Of a DNA stretch of 64,000 bases, positions 1-8,504 are shown piece by piece; within the stretch, counting starts at the first letter, position 1, and the number at the start of each line of letters is the position of its first letter. Origin of the DNA: an uncultured bacterium (lineage in GTDB: Bacteria; Bacillota; Clostridia; Lachnospirales; Lachnospiraceae); contig CAOKFN010000023.1 in assembly GCA_948467735.1 (NCBI GenBank), positions 4,218-68,217 of the forward strand, given 5' to 3'. The notes under the pieces were generated by a model. That model ran no database searches. It was not told the origin of the DNA and was given only the letters and a program-made list of their open reading frames with translations. Made by a program: the position numbers and the translations under genes.

Positions 1-160
1 GCAATGGAGCCAAATGCCATGCTTAAAGCCAGCTTTAGCTGGCTTTAGCAGTTGACGAATGCCGCGAGGGTCACATGCCAAGACATCCTTCGGACGCCTG
101 CGGCTCTGCCGCGCTGCAAGCTTCACGCCCCGGCAGCCTGCGGCGGGGTTATTGAATTTG
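1..160 (+). repeat. Dispersed structured repeat, family B, copy 1
   Basis: This stretch resembles, in opposite orientation, the block at 36684-36857. Shared landmarks in order are GCAATG, a hairpin with AAGCC/GGCTT arms, the string GAATGCCGCGAGGG, a second hairpin-like segment around TCC..GGA, and CTCTGC. Here the first hairpin has 10-bp arms (25-34 and 37-46) with inner bases AGCT; the other copy has AATT paired inner bases, so the arms changed together. No coding potential was seen. The left end may continue outside the window. Confidence 0.6.
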
Positions 161-162
161 AC

Positions 163-504
163 TTAGGAATCGCAGTCATTATCATCCCTGTTGTCACGGC
201 GGGACAATCCGGGATATTCCTGCCAAGGCGGCGGAACCATGCCTGAAACGTCGCAGTTCTCCCTTTCTCGCTCCCTTTCATTTCTTTCGCAGTCGCAATC
301 GCGGTCACGGTTCTCGCAGGAAGGCTTCTCCTCGGCACAGCCGCACTCTTCCGGCCTTCTGTCCGGTCCCCTTCCGCACATCCCCCTGTCCCTTCTGTTC
401 TCCCTGCCGCAGCAGTTAACATTGTTTCCGGCATTGCAGCAGGTACCGCCGTTTCCCCATCCGCCGCAGCAGCTAAGCAGCAACAGCAAAATAATACAAT
501 TCAT
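163..504 (-). CDS. Cys-rich small protein, hydrophobic N-terminus
   Basis: A 113-residue protein starting MNCIILLLLL, followed by a glycine/cysteine-rich stretch and a highly charged Arg/Glu/Cys/Asp-rich tail. The short hydrophobic start looks like a membrane or export segment. An ATG four codons upstream exists, but it lies within ATGGAGAAGTTT, whose GGAG sits about seven bases before the second ATG, so the internal start is preferred. The upstream inverted repeat at 514-540 overlaps the ribosome-binding region. I recall similar short proteins with this kind of N-terminus in Lachnospiraceae, but no function is known to me. It is separated from the upstream gene by about 88 bases, so it may have its own promoter. 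Confidence 0.55.
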   Translation of the reverse strand: MNCIILLLLLSCCGGWGNGGTCCNAGNNVNCCGRENRRDRGMCGRGPDRRPEECGCAEEKPSCENRDRDCDCERNERERERENCDVSGMVPPPWQEYPGLSRRDNRDDNDCDS

Positions 505-513
505 AAACTTCTC

Positions 514-540
514 CATATGATATGTTTATGGTATCATATG
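514..540. promoter_or_regulatory. Perfect 9-bp inverted repeat before Cys-rich gene
   Basis: CATATGATA at 514-522 is exactly inverted as TATCATATG at 532-540, with a 9-base loop. It lies immediately upstream of, and touching, the ribosome-binding region of the Cys-rich gene. It could be a regulator operator or an mRNA hairpin controlling initiation; the sequence cannot decide. Confidence 0.45.
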
Positions 541-591
541 CAGCAGCAGTCAAAAAAGTTACGGGGCGTCGGCACTCTATCCGTCCGAAAG

Positions 592-1137
592 TCAACGGCC
601 CCGCCGCCGACGCCTCACAAGCTCCCTCCGAATGCAGGCAAATGTCTTTTCCTCCCCCTCTTTTGCCAGCATCTTTAACATACGCTCCAATTTTAACTTC
701 GTATATGGATGCATGGGTACATTTGTACTGCCGCCCCGTTCATAATATTCCAAGGGCGAGGCGTCCGTATACGATTTTCCCTTATATACCTTGCATGCGG
801 CGATTCTGTCCATGATCATTTCCGCGATATACCTGTCGGGCATGGGTACCGGAACCATCCTTCCCTGTCTGTCATAGTCAATCCAGTACTCATAATGATG
901 CTTGTTCCTTCCCTTATGATGCATCCATGCGCTGGAAAATCCCGACGCCTCACGCTCCGCATTGTTAGGGCTTCTATGTCCCTGAAAATATTTCACTCCC
1001 ACCATGAATTCCGACGGACTAAACTTAGACATGTCATGAAAAATTCCCTGCCAGTACAACCCTACGCGAAAACAGCCTTTTGCCACCAGATATTTATGAT
1101 AAGTGATTGTCTTAAAGTGAAGCAAAGCCTTGTTCAT
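592..1137 (-). CDS. DUF5662 family protein
   Basis: A 181-residue soluble protein of the uncharacterised DUF5662 type, recognised by the run HDMSKFSPSEF near residue 34 and the histidine-rich HHKGRNKHHYEYW near residue 75, both of which look like metal- or nucleotide-binding motifs. Its ATG lies three bases past the stop of the upstream GH13-like gene, and its AAGGAG ribosome binding site is formed by the last codons of that gene, so the two are translationally linked. No signal peptide or membrane segment is visible. The C-terminus is Arg-rich. The link to the GH13-like gene is the only functional clue. Confidence 0.8.
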   Translation of the reverse strand: MNKALLHFKTITYHKYLVAKGCFRVGLYWQGIFHDMSKFSPSEFMVGVKYFQGHRSPNNAEREASGFSSAWMHHKGRNKHHYEYWIDYDRQGRMVPVPMPDRYIAEMIMDRIAACKVYKGKSYTDASPLEYYERGGSTNVPMHPYTKLKLERMLKMLAKEGEEKTFACIRRELVRRRRRGR

Positions 1138-1140
1138 TGA

Positions 1141-3105
1141 TTACTCCTTTACCAAGACAGCATCCTGCTCTAAATTAACGTCCTGCTCTAAGCCCGGGTC
1201 CTCCTCTTGCACGACTCTCTGCCCTGAACTGACTTCTTGTCCTATGCTGACTTCTTGTTCCCGGACACTCATGTACATTGCGATGCTTCTCGGAGGGATC
1301 TCCCGCAGAAGCTCCTGTCTTTCCCTGTCCGCTCCCATTTCCTGCCCATCCGTAGCAAACGCCAGCTCCCATTTCATCCCCTTTGGCAGCTTGGGCAATG
1401 CCAGCCTATGGTTTTCCCAATGCATATTGATGGCAAGATACAGGAAATCATCCTCCCGGCTCTTTTCGTCTTTCGCATAGATTCCGCACAGCATAATCCC
1501 GATATGCCGACAGTTTCCCTCGGTCTGAGGCCGCCAGGCATTCTGCCCATGGTAGGACAAATCCGGATAACCGCAGGCGATATAATCCATTAATCGCAGC
1601 GCTCTCCGGGGACGCAGAATCGGATGTTCTCTCCGAAACGCCGCCAGCATTTTCCAAAATTCCAACAGCTCTCCGTTTTTAGCGGCCCTGCCCCAATCCA
1701 GCCACGCCACCGCATTATCCTGACAGTAGGGATTATTGTTGCCTTTCTGTGAATTTCCAAATTCATCCCCCATGAAAATCAGGGGAGTGGACTGAGAAAG
1801 CATCACCATGCACATGGCGTTTTTCATCTGCTTTTTCCTAAGCTGCAGAACCTTGCGTCTGCGGGTCACGCCCTCCTCCCCGCAGTTCCAGCTGCAGTTA
1901 TAATTGTTTCCGTCCCTGTTATCTTCCCCGTTCGCCTCATTGTGCTTATGCTCATAGGAGACCATATCGGCTAGGGTAAAGCCGTAATAATTGGTCAGAT
2001 AATGAATACGCCCCGCCTTCTCGGGAATATACCGCATCTGGTAAAGCGCCCTGCCCAGCATATTCCCATCGCCTTTTAAAAAACCCCTCATGCAGTAATA
2101 CCACTCGTCGTTATACTCAGCCGCATGGGGATACAAAGGCTGTTCGTTTCTTTCATAAACGGAACCTGTGTCAAATTGATAATACCATAGTTTCGTGTCC
2201 GCCAAGGCGTCGTCCGCCGCCAGCGTATCCGCGCAAAGGTTCTCTCCCAGCAGATGAAAACCATCCACATGATATTCTATGACCCAAAAGCGCAGAATGT
2301 CCCCTATTTCCCCCCGCTTTACCTCATTCGGAAAATAAAACTGCATCACAAGCTCCATATGATTCTCATGCAGCGCTTTTACCAGCATTTTAAACTCTGT
2401 CGCCGGGTCTTCGGAAGCGGCATAAGCCGCTTTCGGCACATAATAATACCCTTTTTTGTACCCCCAATAATTCAGTTTTTCTTCACAAAGCACACTCAAT
2501 TCCACAGGCTTCGTGCTTGTGGGGATATTTTTCGTCTTCTCTTCTTTGATGGGAACCTCCGTAAACTCGTAAGCCGGCTGCAGCTCAATGGTAGTGATTC
2601 CGATTTCCTTCAGATAAGGTATCTTCTCCACAATACCTGCAAAGGTTCCCCTGTTTTTCACACCGGAGGATACATGCTTCGTAAATCCTCTCACATGCAT
2701 ACAATATCCTGTCACCTTATGATAGGGAAGTCTTGGAAAAGAGTCTTCCCCCCAGTCAAAGTCCTCCCGCAGAAAACCGGCTTTAAAATCCTGTACGGTT
2801 CTCTCTTTCCCATAAAAAACCTTTTTAGGGAAAAACCTCGCCCGCTCGTCGGGAATGATTCGGTCTTCCTCATAAAAATGATAAACACATCTCTGTGCGT
2901 CCACGTCCCGCACTGTTTTGCAATAAACGCGCCCAATTCTGTCCTCCTGCGAAAAAGGTATTTTCCGCAGCATTTTCCCCGTCTTTCTGTCATACAGCAG
3001 AATTCCGCAGGAAGACGCCCTAGAAACAAAGGAAAAACGCACTCCACCATCCTCAATGTGAGCGCCTAAGGGATAAGGCTTTTTCTGCAAATTTTTTTCC
3101 GTCAT
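1141..3105 (-). CDS. GH13 glycogen-debranching-like protein, active site lost
   Basis: A 654-residue protein with the GlgX/isoamylase layout: an N-terminal CBM48-like domain (PLGAHIEDGGVRFSFVS) and a GH13 barrel retaining GFTLADMVSYEHKHNE and NRDGNNYNCSWNCG, hallmarks of debranching enzymes. The catalytic positions are changed. Region II reads VDGFHLLGE, with Leu286 at the nucleophile position; region III aligns with Tyr309 in place of the acid/base Glu; region IV reads TNYYGFTL, with Tyr374 in place of Asp. Region I also lacks its Asp and His. The C-terminal tail is a Gln/Glu/Val repeat. The start is chosen because AGGGAGG lies before this ATG; a longer frame begins 31 codons upstream. It is likely a non-catalytic glycogen- or starch-binding protein. 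It is co-translated with the DUF5662 gene. Confidence 0.85.
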   Translation of the reverse strand: MTEKNLQKKPYPLGAHIEDGGVRFSFVSRASSCGILLYDRKTGKMLRKIPFSQEDRIGRVYCKTVRDVDAQRCVYHFYEEDRIIPDERARFFPKKVFYGKERTVQDFKAGFLREDFDWGEDSFPRLPYHKVTGYCMHVRGFTKHVSSGVKNRGTFAGIVEKIPYLKEIGITTIELQPAYEFTEVPIKEEKTKNIPTSTKPVELSVLCEEKLNYWGYKKGYYYVPKAAYAASEDPATEFKMLVKALHENHMELVMQFYFPNEVKRGEIGDILRFWVIEYHVDGFHLLGENLCADTLAADDALADTKLWYYQFDTGSVYERNEQPLYPHAAEYNDEWYYCMRGFLKGDGNMLGRALYQMRYIPEKAGRIHYLTNYYGFTLADMVSYEHKHNEANGEDNRDGNNYNCSWNCGEEGVTRRRKVLQLRKKQMKNAMCMVMLSQSTPLIFMGDEFGNSQKGNNNPYCQDNAVAWLDWGRAAKNGELLEFWKMLAAFRREHPILRPRRALRLMDYIACGYPDLSYHGQNAWRPQTEGNCRHIGIMLCGIYAKDEKSREDDFLYLAINMHWENHRLALPKLPKGMKWELAFATDGQEMGADRERQELLREIPPRSIAMYMSVREQEVSIGQEVSSGQRVVQEEDPGLEQDVNLEQDAVLVKE

Positions 3106-3171
3106 CGCGTTTCCTCCCTTCTGACAGTACAGCCGAATCAATTTTTGTCCTGCTGAAACCGCCATAGGTTT

Positions 3172-3200
3172 ATTATAATAAAAAATCAGCAAAATCACAA
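3172..3200 (-). promoter_or_regulatory. Promoter for GH13-like operon
   Basis: TTGTGA (3200-3195) and TATAAT (3177-3172) are separated by 17 bases on the minus strand, with transcription expected near 3165 and a leader of about 60 bases. Its -35 box sits one base from the -35 box of the divergent capA-like promoter. Confidence 0.6.
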
Positions 3201-3201
3201 G

Positions 3202-3229
3202 TTGACAAATACAGAAAAAACGTTATGAT
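3202..3229 (+). promoter_or_regulatory. Promoter for CapA-like gene
   Basis: Consensus TTGACA at 3202-3207 and TATGAT at 3224-3229 with a 16-base spacer, about 57 bases before the CapA-like start. It is divergent from, and nearly touches, the promoter of the GH13-like operon, so the two may interfere or share a regulator. Confidence 0.65.
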
Positions 3230-3285
3230 ACAAGACAGGGGATAATAATTTCTATTTTTCCTATTGAGAAAGGCTTGGTGATTTT

Positions 3286-4623
3286 ATGAAAAGAAAACAT
3301 TTACTGCCGCGGATACTGTTGTCGTTCGTTCTGCTGACAGCCTGCTTTGCCGCATCCGCCCATATTCCGTTAAGCGACTCCGAGACAGCGCCCACAGGCG
3401 GCAGTCTCTCGGAAGAGCCAAAAACGCCCTCGAATACTATTTTACAGAATCCTTCCGCGCCTCCGCCCACGGAAATTCATGTGCCGACTCCCGCCCCCAC
3501 GGAAGAACCCTTTGAGGAATACGACATTACCTTGATGTCGCTGGGGGACAACCTGCTGCATATGGGTGTGGTAAACGCCGGAAAACAAAAAGACGGCAGC
3601 TACAATTATGCATTTTTATTTGAAAAAATATCTGAATACCTTGCGATGGCAGACATCAAAGTCACAAATCAGGAAACCATTTTCGGCGGAAACGAACTTG
3701 GCTTTTCCGGCTTTCCCAATTTCAATTCTCCCACCGAGATAGGCGATTCTATCGCGGCCGCAGGATTTAACGTGGTGCTTCACGCCACAAACCATGCGGC
3801 GGATCAGGGACTGGACGGCCTGCAGCACTGCGCGTCCTTTTGGGAAAAATACCCTGACGTCATTATGACGGGCATCTATAAAGAAGTACCGGAATCCCGT
3901 ATTTCCTACCTGACAATAAAAGATATTACATTTGCCATCCTGAACTATACATATGGCCCCAATCTGGCGTCGCTCCCCTCCAATTTAAGAGGGCGTCTGA
4001 ATATGCTTTGTGACTATGATCGCAGTACGGGCGCTATCAATTTTACTGCTTTGAATCCTGAAGTGACAGAAGATATCCGCGAAGCAGATGAAAATGCGGA
4101 TATTGTAATTGTCTTCCCCCATTGGGGAACCGAATATCAAACCACCCCTTCCAGCTATCAGCGCAAATTTGCGGCGGAGATGACGGCGGCGGGAGCCGAT
4201 TTAATCATCGGCACCCATCCCCATGTCCCTCAGCCGGTGGAATGGGTCACTGCCGAAAACGGGGACAAAGCGCTCTGCTTTTACTCCCTTGGCAATTATG
4301 TCTCCACCCAGAAAGATTTTCTCTGTATGCTGGAAGGAATGGCTTGGGTGACTTTCCATGTCACGGAGACGGGCGTAACCATTGAGGAAAACCATACGGG
4401 CATCCTGCCTCTGGTAAACCATTATAGAAACGGCTCGCTGAAATCGGAGGGCGTATATCCCTTGGACGATTATACCGAAGAACTGGCCCTTGCCCACGGT
4501 ATCTGGAATTACGGCGGGATCCCCTTCCATCTGGCTGACCTGTGGGCAAAAAGCGAGGAAATCTTCGGCGATATGATGCTGCATAAAACGGACATCCTGC
4601 CGCCGGAAAGCGGGGCCGACTAA
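3286..4623 (+). CDS. CapA-family (PGA_cap) metallophosphatase-like lipoprotein
   Basis: A 445-residue secreted lipoprotein. The signal peptide ends in the lipobox LTAC near residue 20, followed by a Pro/Thr-rich linker to about residue 75. The rest is the CapA/PgsA domain: SLGDNLLH, NQETIFGG, ATNHAADQG and GTHPHVPQPVEW supply the Asp, Asn and His ligands typical of calcineurin-like phosphoesterases. Relatives act in poly-gamma-glutamate capsule synthesis, but no capB/capC neighbours are present, so the role here is probably another surface function. It is transcribed alone from the promoter at 3202-3229 and converges with the NlpC/P60 gene 23 bases downstream. Confidence 0.85.
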   Translation: MKRKHLLPRILLSFVLLTACFAASAHIPLSDSETAPTGGSLSEEPKTPSNTILQNPSAPPPTEIHVPTPAPTEEPFEEYDITLMSLGDNLLHMGVVNAGKQKDGSYNYAFLFEKISEYLAMADIKVTNQETIFGGNELGFSGFPNFNSPTEIGDSIAAAGFNVVLHATNHAADQGLDGLQHCASFWEKYPDVIMTGIYKEVPESRISYLTIKDITFAILNYTYGPNLASLPSNLRGRLNMLCDYDRSTGAINFTALNPEVTEDIREADENADIVIVFPHWGTEYQTTPSSYQRKFAAEMTAAGADLIIGTHPHVPQPVEWVTAENGDKALCFYSLGNYVSTQKDFLCMLEGMAWVTFHVTETGVTIEENHTGILPLVNHYRNGSLKSEGVYPLDDYTEELALAHGIWNYGGIPFHLADLWAKSEEIFGDMMLHKTDILPPESGAD

Positions 4624-4646
4624 GCCCCCTCCCCGGAACCGGCAGA

Positions 4647-5861
4647 TTAGTCAATCACGTTTCTCACGCCCATTACCGTGGTATAGCCCGCGTTTCCTAT
4701 CACAACACCCTGTTTGGGCGTGGCGGCATGAATCATCTGCCCGTTTCCGATATAGAGCGCCACATGGGTGCAGACGCCGTCGGAACCATAGCAGAGGATG
4801 TCCCCGGGCTGGGCTTCGCTGTAATCAATCCCTCTTCCCGCGCCGGACAGCTGCCCCGCAGGCGTCCGGCTCAAGGAATAGCCGAACTCTTTATATATCA
4901 GGCTTGTGAAACCGGAGCAGTCCGTTCCTCCCTCCAAGGTCTGCCCCCCATGCACATACCTGTTTCCAAGAAACTGCATGGCAAATTCCACAATTTGGCT
5001 GCGCAGTTCCTCGTTGGTGGAATATTCCGTATTGGGCGGAGCGGGACTTACAAAAGTGTTCTCCGATACCTGCTTTTCGGAAACCTGCTGTCTGGCCTCC
5101 AACGCCTTTTTCTCTTCCAGTTCCTTTGCTTCCTCCTCTAAGGTTTTGGCGTAGACAAATTCCTCAACGATTGTCACATACTCCGCCGCCACATAGCCTG
5201 ACAGGCTGTCGGTATACTGCACCTTCAGCCATTCTCTGCCTTCCTGAAGCTCGTCCTGCAAAGGCTCGTCGTCCAAAAGCTTTACTTTCTCATCTTTATC
5301 AATATAACCGATTCGTTTTACCTCCGTGCCGGGACTCTCTCTCACGTTCAGCCTGTCCGCCTGAACTACGGCATAACGGGTCACGTACTTATCGATGACC
5401 GCCGCCGCTTCCTCCCCATACAGAAAATATTCGGCTTTAATATACCCTTGCGCGTTTCCGGAAATAATTTGAAACCAGTCATTCCCCTCCCCGGCCGTCC
5501 CCAGAACATGGGCTACCGCGCCATTGTATATCTTTCCCACAATGGCGCTTTCCGTATTCGGTTCCGCGCGCACGTTCACATAATTGGTCACGTCGGCAAT
5601 GGCAAGATCCGCATATTCGTTTTCTTCTTCGCGCATGCACAGAAGCAAATCCTCTTCGGACAATCCGTACTTCTCCATACACTCATATATATGTACTTTT
5701 CCACGTTCAAATAAATTCTGGATTCCGGCAGTAAGGTGAACTTCCCCCGCTTCTGCCGTCAAGACCACCTCCGGATTCCCATTTCCCGCATAACACACTG
5801 TCCCGCACAAGCTGCCCGTCAAAATACAGCCGCAGACAGTGCTTATCCACTTGTATCCCAT
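4647..5861 (-). CDS. Secreted NlpC/P60 endopeptidase with two SH3b domains
   Basis: A 404-residue cell-wall hydrolase. It has an N-terminal signal peptide (about residues 1-26), two bacterial SH3 domains (roughly 90-160 and 165-240, with VNVRAEPNTES and LNVRESPGTE), a Glu/Lys-rich linker and a C-terminal NlpC/P60 domain. The catalytic Cys315 lies in TDCSGF, with His366 in CTHVALYIG and His378 in MIHAA. Such enzymes cut peptidoglycan stem peptides, usually the D-Glu-diamino-acid bond, while SH3b domains bind the wall. The gene stands between the convergent CapA-like gene and the chemoreceptor gene, about 40 bases downstream of the latter, so co-transcription is possible. Confidence 0.9.
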   Translation of the reverse strand: MGYKWISTVCGCILTGSLCGTVCYAGNGNPEVVLTAEAGEVHLTAGIQNLFERGKVHIYECMEKYGLSEEDLLLCMREEENEYADLAIADVTNYVNVRAEPNTESAIVGKIYNGAVAHVLGTAGEGNDWFQIISGNAQGYIKAEYFLYGEEAAAVIDKYVTRYAVVQADRLNVRESPGTEVKRIGYIDKDEKVKLLDDEPLQDELQEGREWLKVQYTDSLSGYVAAEYVTIVEEFVYAKTLEEEAKELEEKKALEARQQVSEKQVSENTFVSPAPPNTEYSTNEELRSQIVEFAMQFLGNRYVHGGQTLEGGTDCSGFTSLIYKEFGYSLSRTPAGQLSGAGRGIDYSEAQPGDILCYGSDGVCTHVALYIGNGQMIHAATPKQGVVIGNAGYTTVMGVRNVID

Positions 5862-5899
5862 CTGTTCTCCCGCTTCTGCCTTTCATTAAACTCAATACA

Positions 5900-7927
5900 T
5901 TAAGCAAAATACTTGAATTTACCCACCAGCTCCTTCAGCGCGTCCGCCTGACTGGATAATTCTTCCGACGCAGCCGCGCTTTCCTCCGAAGTAGCGGAAT
6001 TAGACTCTACAACAAACGCAATCTGATTAATTCCTTCCGTAATCTGTCCCACGGCCTCAGCCTGATTATCGGACGCAGCCGCAATCTCGGCAATGGAATC
6101 ATTTACTATCTTTGCATTGTCAACCACTGCAATCAAGGACTCTGCGGTAGATTTCGTCAATCTGGTTCCCTCTTCCACAGCCGTGATTGCGCTCTGGATC
6201 AAATCCTTCGTATTTCTCGCCGCTTCGGAGCTTTGGTCCGCAAGAGTTCCCACCTGCGTGGCCACAACCGCAAATCCTTTTCCGGCTTCCCCCGCCCTTG
6301 CCGCCTCAATAGACGCATTCAGCGCAAGAAGGTTGGTCTGGTCCGCAATTTCTTCAATACTGCCGATAATCTGCGCAATCTTGTCGGACGCCTCACGGAT
6401 TTTTAACATAGCGTCCGAATTGAACTTCATCTGCTTATTGCTCTCAATCACCTGATCATTCATGCTGTCAACCACCAGACGGACCTTCTCCGCATTCTTG
6501 GCGTTCACCTGTATTTTCTCGGAGATATCCGTCATCATTGCCGTCAGCTCTTCAATGGCGCTGGCCTGATCCGTAGCGCCTTCCGCAAGAGACTGCGCCG
6601 CTCCCGCAAGATCCGTAGCGCCTTTCTGAACGCACTTCGCATTGCTGTCGATATCCTTCATGGCGCTGCTCAGCGCGGCGACAATTCCGCGGAAAGAATC
6701 ACTGATCAACGCAAAATCTCCTTTATAAGTGGAATCGATGGCAATGGTGAAATTCCCTTCGGACAGCTCTGCCAGCTGTGTGCTGATATCCGAGATCACC
6801 ACATTTAAGTCGTCAATCGTCTCCGCCAGACAGTTCATCAATATTGCCGTCTCGTCGTTTGTCTCCGGTTTCGGAGTGGGAGCATGCAGATTTCCTTCAG
6901 CCAAAAGCTTCAGACGGTCCACGGAAACCGCAATCGGTTTTGCAACCGCCTTGCCCAGACGGACGCCGTTCCTTACCCCAAAGAATGTGAACAATGCCAC
7001 AAACACCACCGTCAGCGCCAGCGAAAGATAGAACATTCCCAAAAATTCGTTTCTTACCGCAGCCACGCCAATACTCCATCCCTCTGTCCCCGGCACCGGA
7101 GAATAAGCGACTACCTTGGTAACTCCGCCGTATGAATAAGTACCCGTACCGTTCTCTCCCGCCGTCATCTTTTTGCAGATTTTGCTGAAGTCCCTAAGCC
7201 TGCGGTCCGTATCTCCCAGCGCAAGCGTATCCTCCACACCCACTATTTCGGAATTAATATCGCCGATGGTAATGCCGTTGGAATCAATCATAAACGCGGT
7301 GCCGCCCCTGCCCACCTTTATGGAACGCATAATATCGTTCAAAAACTCGCCGTTGGGAACATAGACCACAACGCCCACCGGAGTCGTTCCCGGAATACCG
7401 TCTTCCCATAAGGGCGCCGCAACCACAAAGGATACCGCGTTTGTCACGGTGCTGTAGGCAGGCGTGGAAATATAGGTGTTTCCCTTCATGCCTTGCTTGA
7501 AATATTCCTTCTCCGATAAATTTACGCCGGAAATCACGTCCACTCCCTTGCTGTCAAGAAGATATCCGCCCTCGAAGTCATGGTCCTTGATTCTCTGCTT
7601 TAAAATAGCCGCTTTATCAAGCACCGATCTATTCGGATCCGCCAGCCTCGCAATACTGCCTGTCTCATAGGCAACGGAAACATACTTATCAATGGCCGCG
7701 GCCACATAATCGGCCGCCACATCCGACGTATTATTGATTGTCTTTGAAACTGCGCTTACGGATGAAATATAGCTTAAAATAGATATGATAACGCCCAGAA
7801 CAATACAACAGAGCATAATGACCTGTGCAAACCGCCGTGAAATCTTTTTCTCAATACTCACAAAAGGCTTATCCTGTTTACTGCCGTCCGATTGATTCGG
7901 TATAATATCTTTACTTTCTCCCTGCAT
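5900..7927 (-). CDS. Methyl-accepting chemotaxis protein, dCache-type sensor
   Basis: A transmembrane chemoreceptor of about 675 residues. One membrane helix near residues 35-57 precedes an extracellular dCache-like sensor of about 250 residues (GGYLLDSKGVDVISG, GWSIGVAAVRNEF), then a second helix (LALTVVFVALFTFF), a HAMP region and the cytoplasmic signalling coiled coil. The kinase-contact hairpin is intact (IADQTNLLALNASIEAARAGE). The start chosen follows GAGGA by five bases; ATGs 4 and 21 codons upstream are possible. A leader of roughly 280 bases lies between the putative promoter and the start. Signalling would run through CheA/CheW encoded elsewhere. The ligand cannot be read from the sequence. 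Confidence 0.9.
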   Translation of the reverse strand: MQGESKDIIPNQSDGSKQDKPFVSIEKKISRRFAQVIMLCCIVLGVIISILSYISSVSAVSKTINNTSDVAADYVAAAIDKYVSVAYETGSIARLADPNRSVLDKAAILKQRIKDHDFEGGYLLDSKGVDVISGVNLSEKEYFKQGMKGNTYISTPAYSTVTNAVSFVVAAPLWEDGIPGTTPVGVVVYVPNGEFLNDIMRSIKVGRGGTAFMIDSNGITIGDINSEIVGVEDTLALGDTDRRLRDFSKICKKMTAGENGTGTYSYGGVTKVVAYSPVPGTEGWSIGVAAVRNEFLGMFYLSLALTVVFVALFTFFGVRNGVRLGKAVAKPIAVSVDRLKLLAEGNLHAPTPKPETNDETAILMNCLAETIDDLNVVISDISTQLAELSEGNFTIAIDSTYKGDFALISDSFRGIVAALSSAMKDIDSNAKCVQKGATDLAGAAQSLAEGATDQASAIEELTAMMTDISEKIQVNAKNAEKVRLVVDSMNDQVIESNKQMKFNSDAMLKIREASDKIAQIIGSIEEIADQTNLLALNASIEAARAGEAGKGFAVVATQVGTLADQSSEAARNTKDLIQSAITAVEEGTRLTKSTAESLIAVVDNAKIVNDSIAEIAAASDNQAEAVGQITEGINQIAFVVESNSATSEESAAASEELSSQADALKELVGKFKYFA

Positions 7928-8022
7928 GATTTTCCTCATTTCTGCGCCGCTTTCCCACTTGACCTGAATTATCTTGATTGTGCCAAGCAACGCGCAGACA
8001 CCATCTCACCGGAAGTTACATC

Positions 8023-8154
8023 TCAGTACCTGCGAACAATGGAAAATACCCTCTGCGAGTTCTTGATTGCCCTGAATAGCAGTGTACTGCTTTCAATTAC
8101 CAACATGCCGTCTCTTGGCTGAATCCGGTTTCCATGATATCTGAATCCGAACAC
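8023..8154 (-). CDS. Possible small leader ORF upstream of chemoreceptor
   Basis: A 43-codon frame, opening with GTG, lies inside the chemoreceptor leader and is too short for routine gene calling. A TTG four codons upstream is preceded by AGGAGGG with a very short spacing. The peptide (FGFRYHGNRIQPRDG then a hydrophobic/basic tail ending VRRY) is not recognised. It ends about 95 bases before the chemoreceptor start. It may be a regulatory leader peptide or chance. Confidence 0.25.
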   Translation of the reverse strand: MFGFRYHGNRIQPRDGMLVIESSTLLFRAIKNSQRVFSIVRRY

Positions 8155-8414
8155 GACCCCCGCCAAATCCCTCCTCTCTCTATGTATAAGCAGAGTAAAC
8201 AATAAAAAACAAAAAAACTATGTATTTATTATATCAAATTATTAAGAATTTTTCTACCCATATATAAAAATTCTGTCACATTTGTAACAATTTTACTAAA
8301 AATTTCTTATTATGAAAGGCAGCTTAACCTCCCGCCGCAGGGAATACTCTTAAAACTGCCTCATATGACAAGCTAAAAACTGCCTAATCGTTCTGCACAT
8401 CGCCAGTTTAACCC

Positions 8415-8443
8415 TTGCGCCGCCGTCCAAAAAAAGGTATAAT
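8415..8443 (+). promoter_or_regulatory. Promoter for DUF1292 gene
   Basis: TTGCGC at 8415-8420 and a perfect TATAAT at 8438-8443 with a 17-base spacer, about 60 bases before the DUF1292 start. The same TTGCGC-17-TATAAT arrangement occurs before gpmI. Confidence 0.6.
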
Positions 8444-8504
8444 GGTTTTCAACTATTAAATCCGCAGCCTCACAGCGCCATTTTTTGAAGCCTGCGGAAC
8501 AGTT

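Larger units (their letters stand above)
7928..8504. other. Divergent intergenic region, chemoreceptor and DUF1292 genes
   Basis: About 580 bases with no established gene. The left 240 bases would be the chemoreceptor leader and contain a short AGCAG/CTGCT hairpin and the candidate small ORF. The middle (8190-8310) is very AT-rich and holds a minus-strand TATAAT at 8233-8228 with only a weak -35. The right part carries the DUF1292 promoter. Confidence 0.5.

Noticed and set aside
2254..3069. 271-codon plus-strand frame opposite the GH13-like gene
   Set aside because: It lacks a ribosome binding site and family features, and the opposite strand carries clear GH13 motifs.
7940..8220. c-di-GMP riboswitch in the chemoreceptor leader
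   Set aside because: Only a short CAGGGCAA-like match was seen; the other conserved blocks of the GEMM motif were not found by eye.
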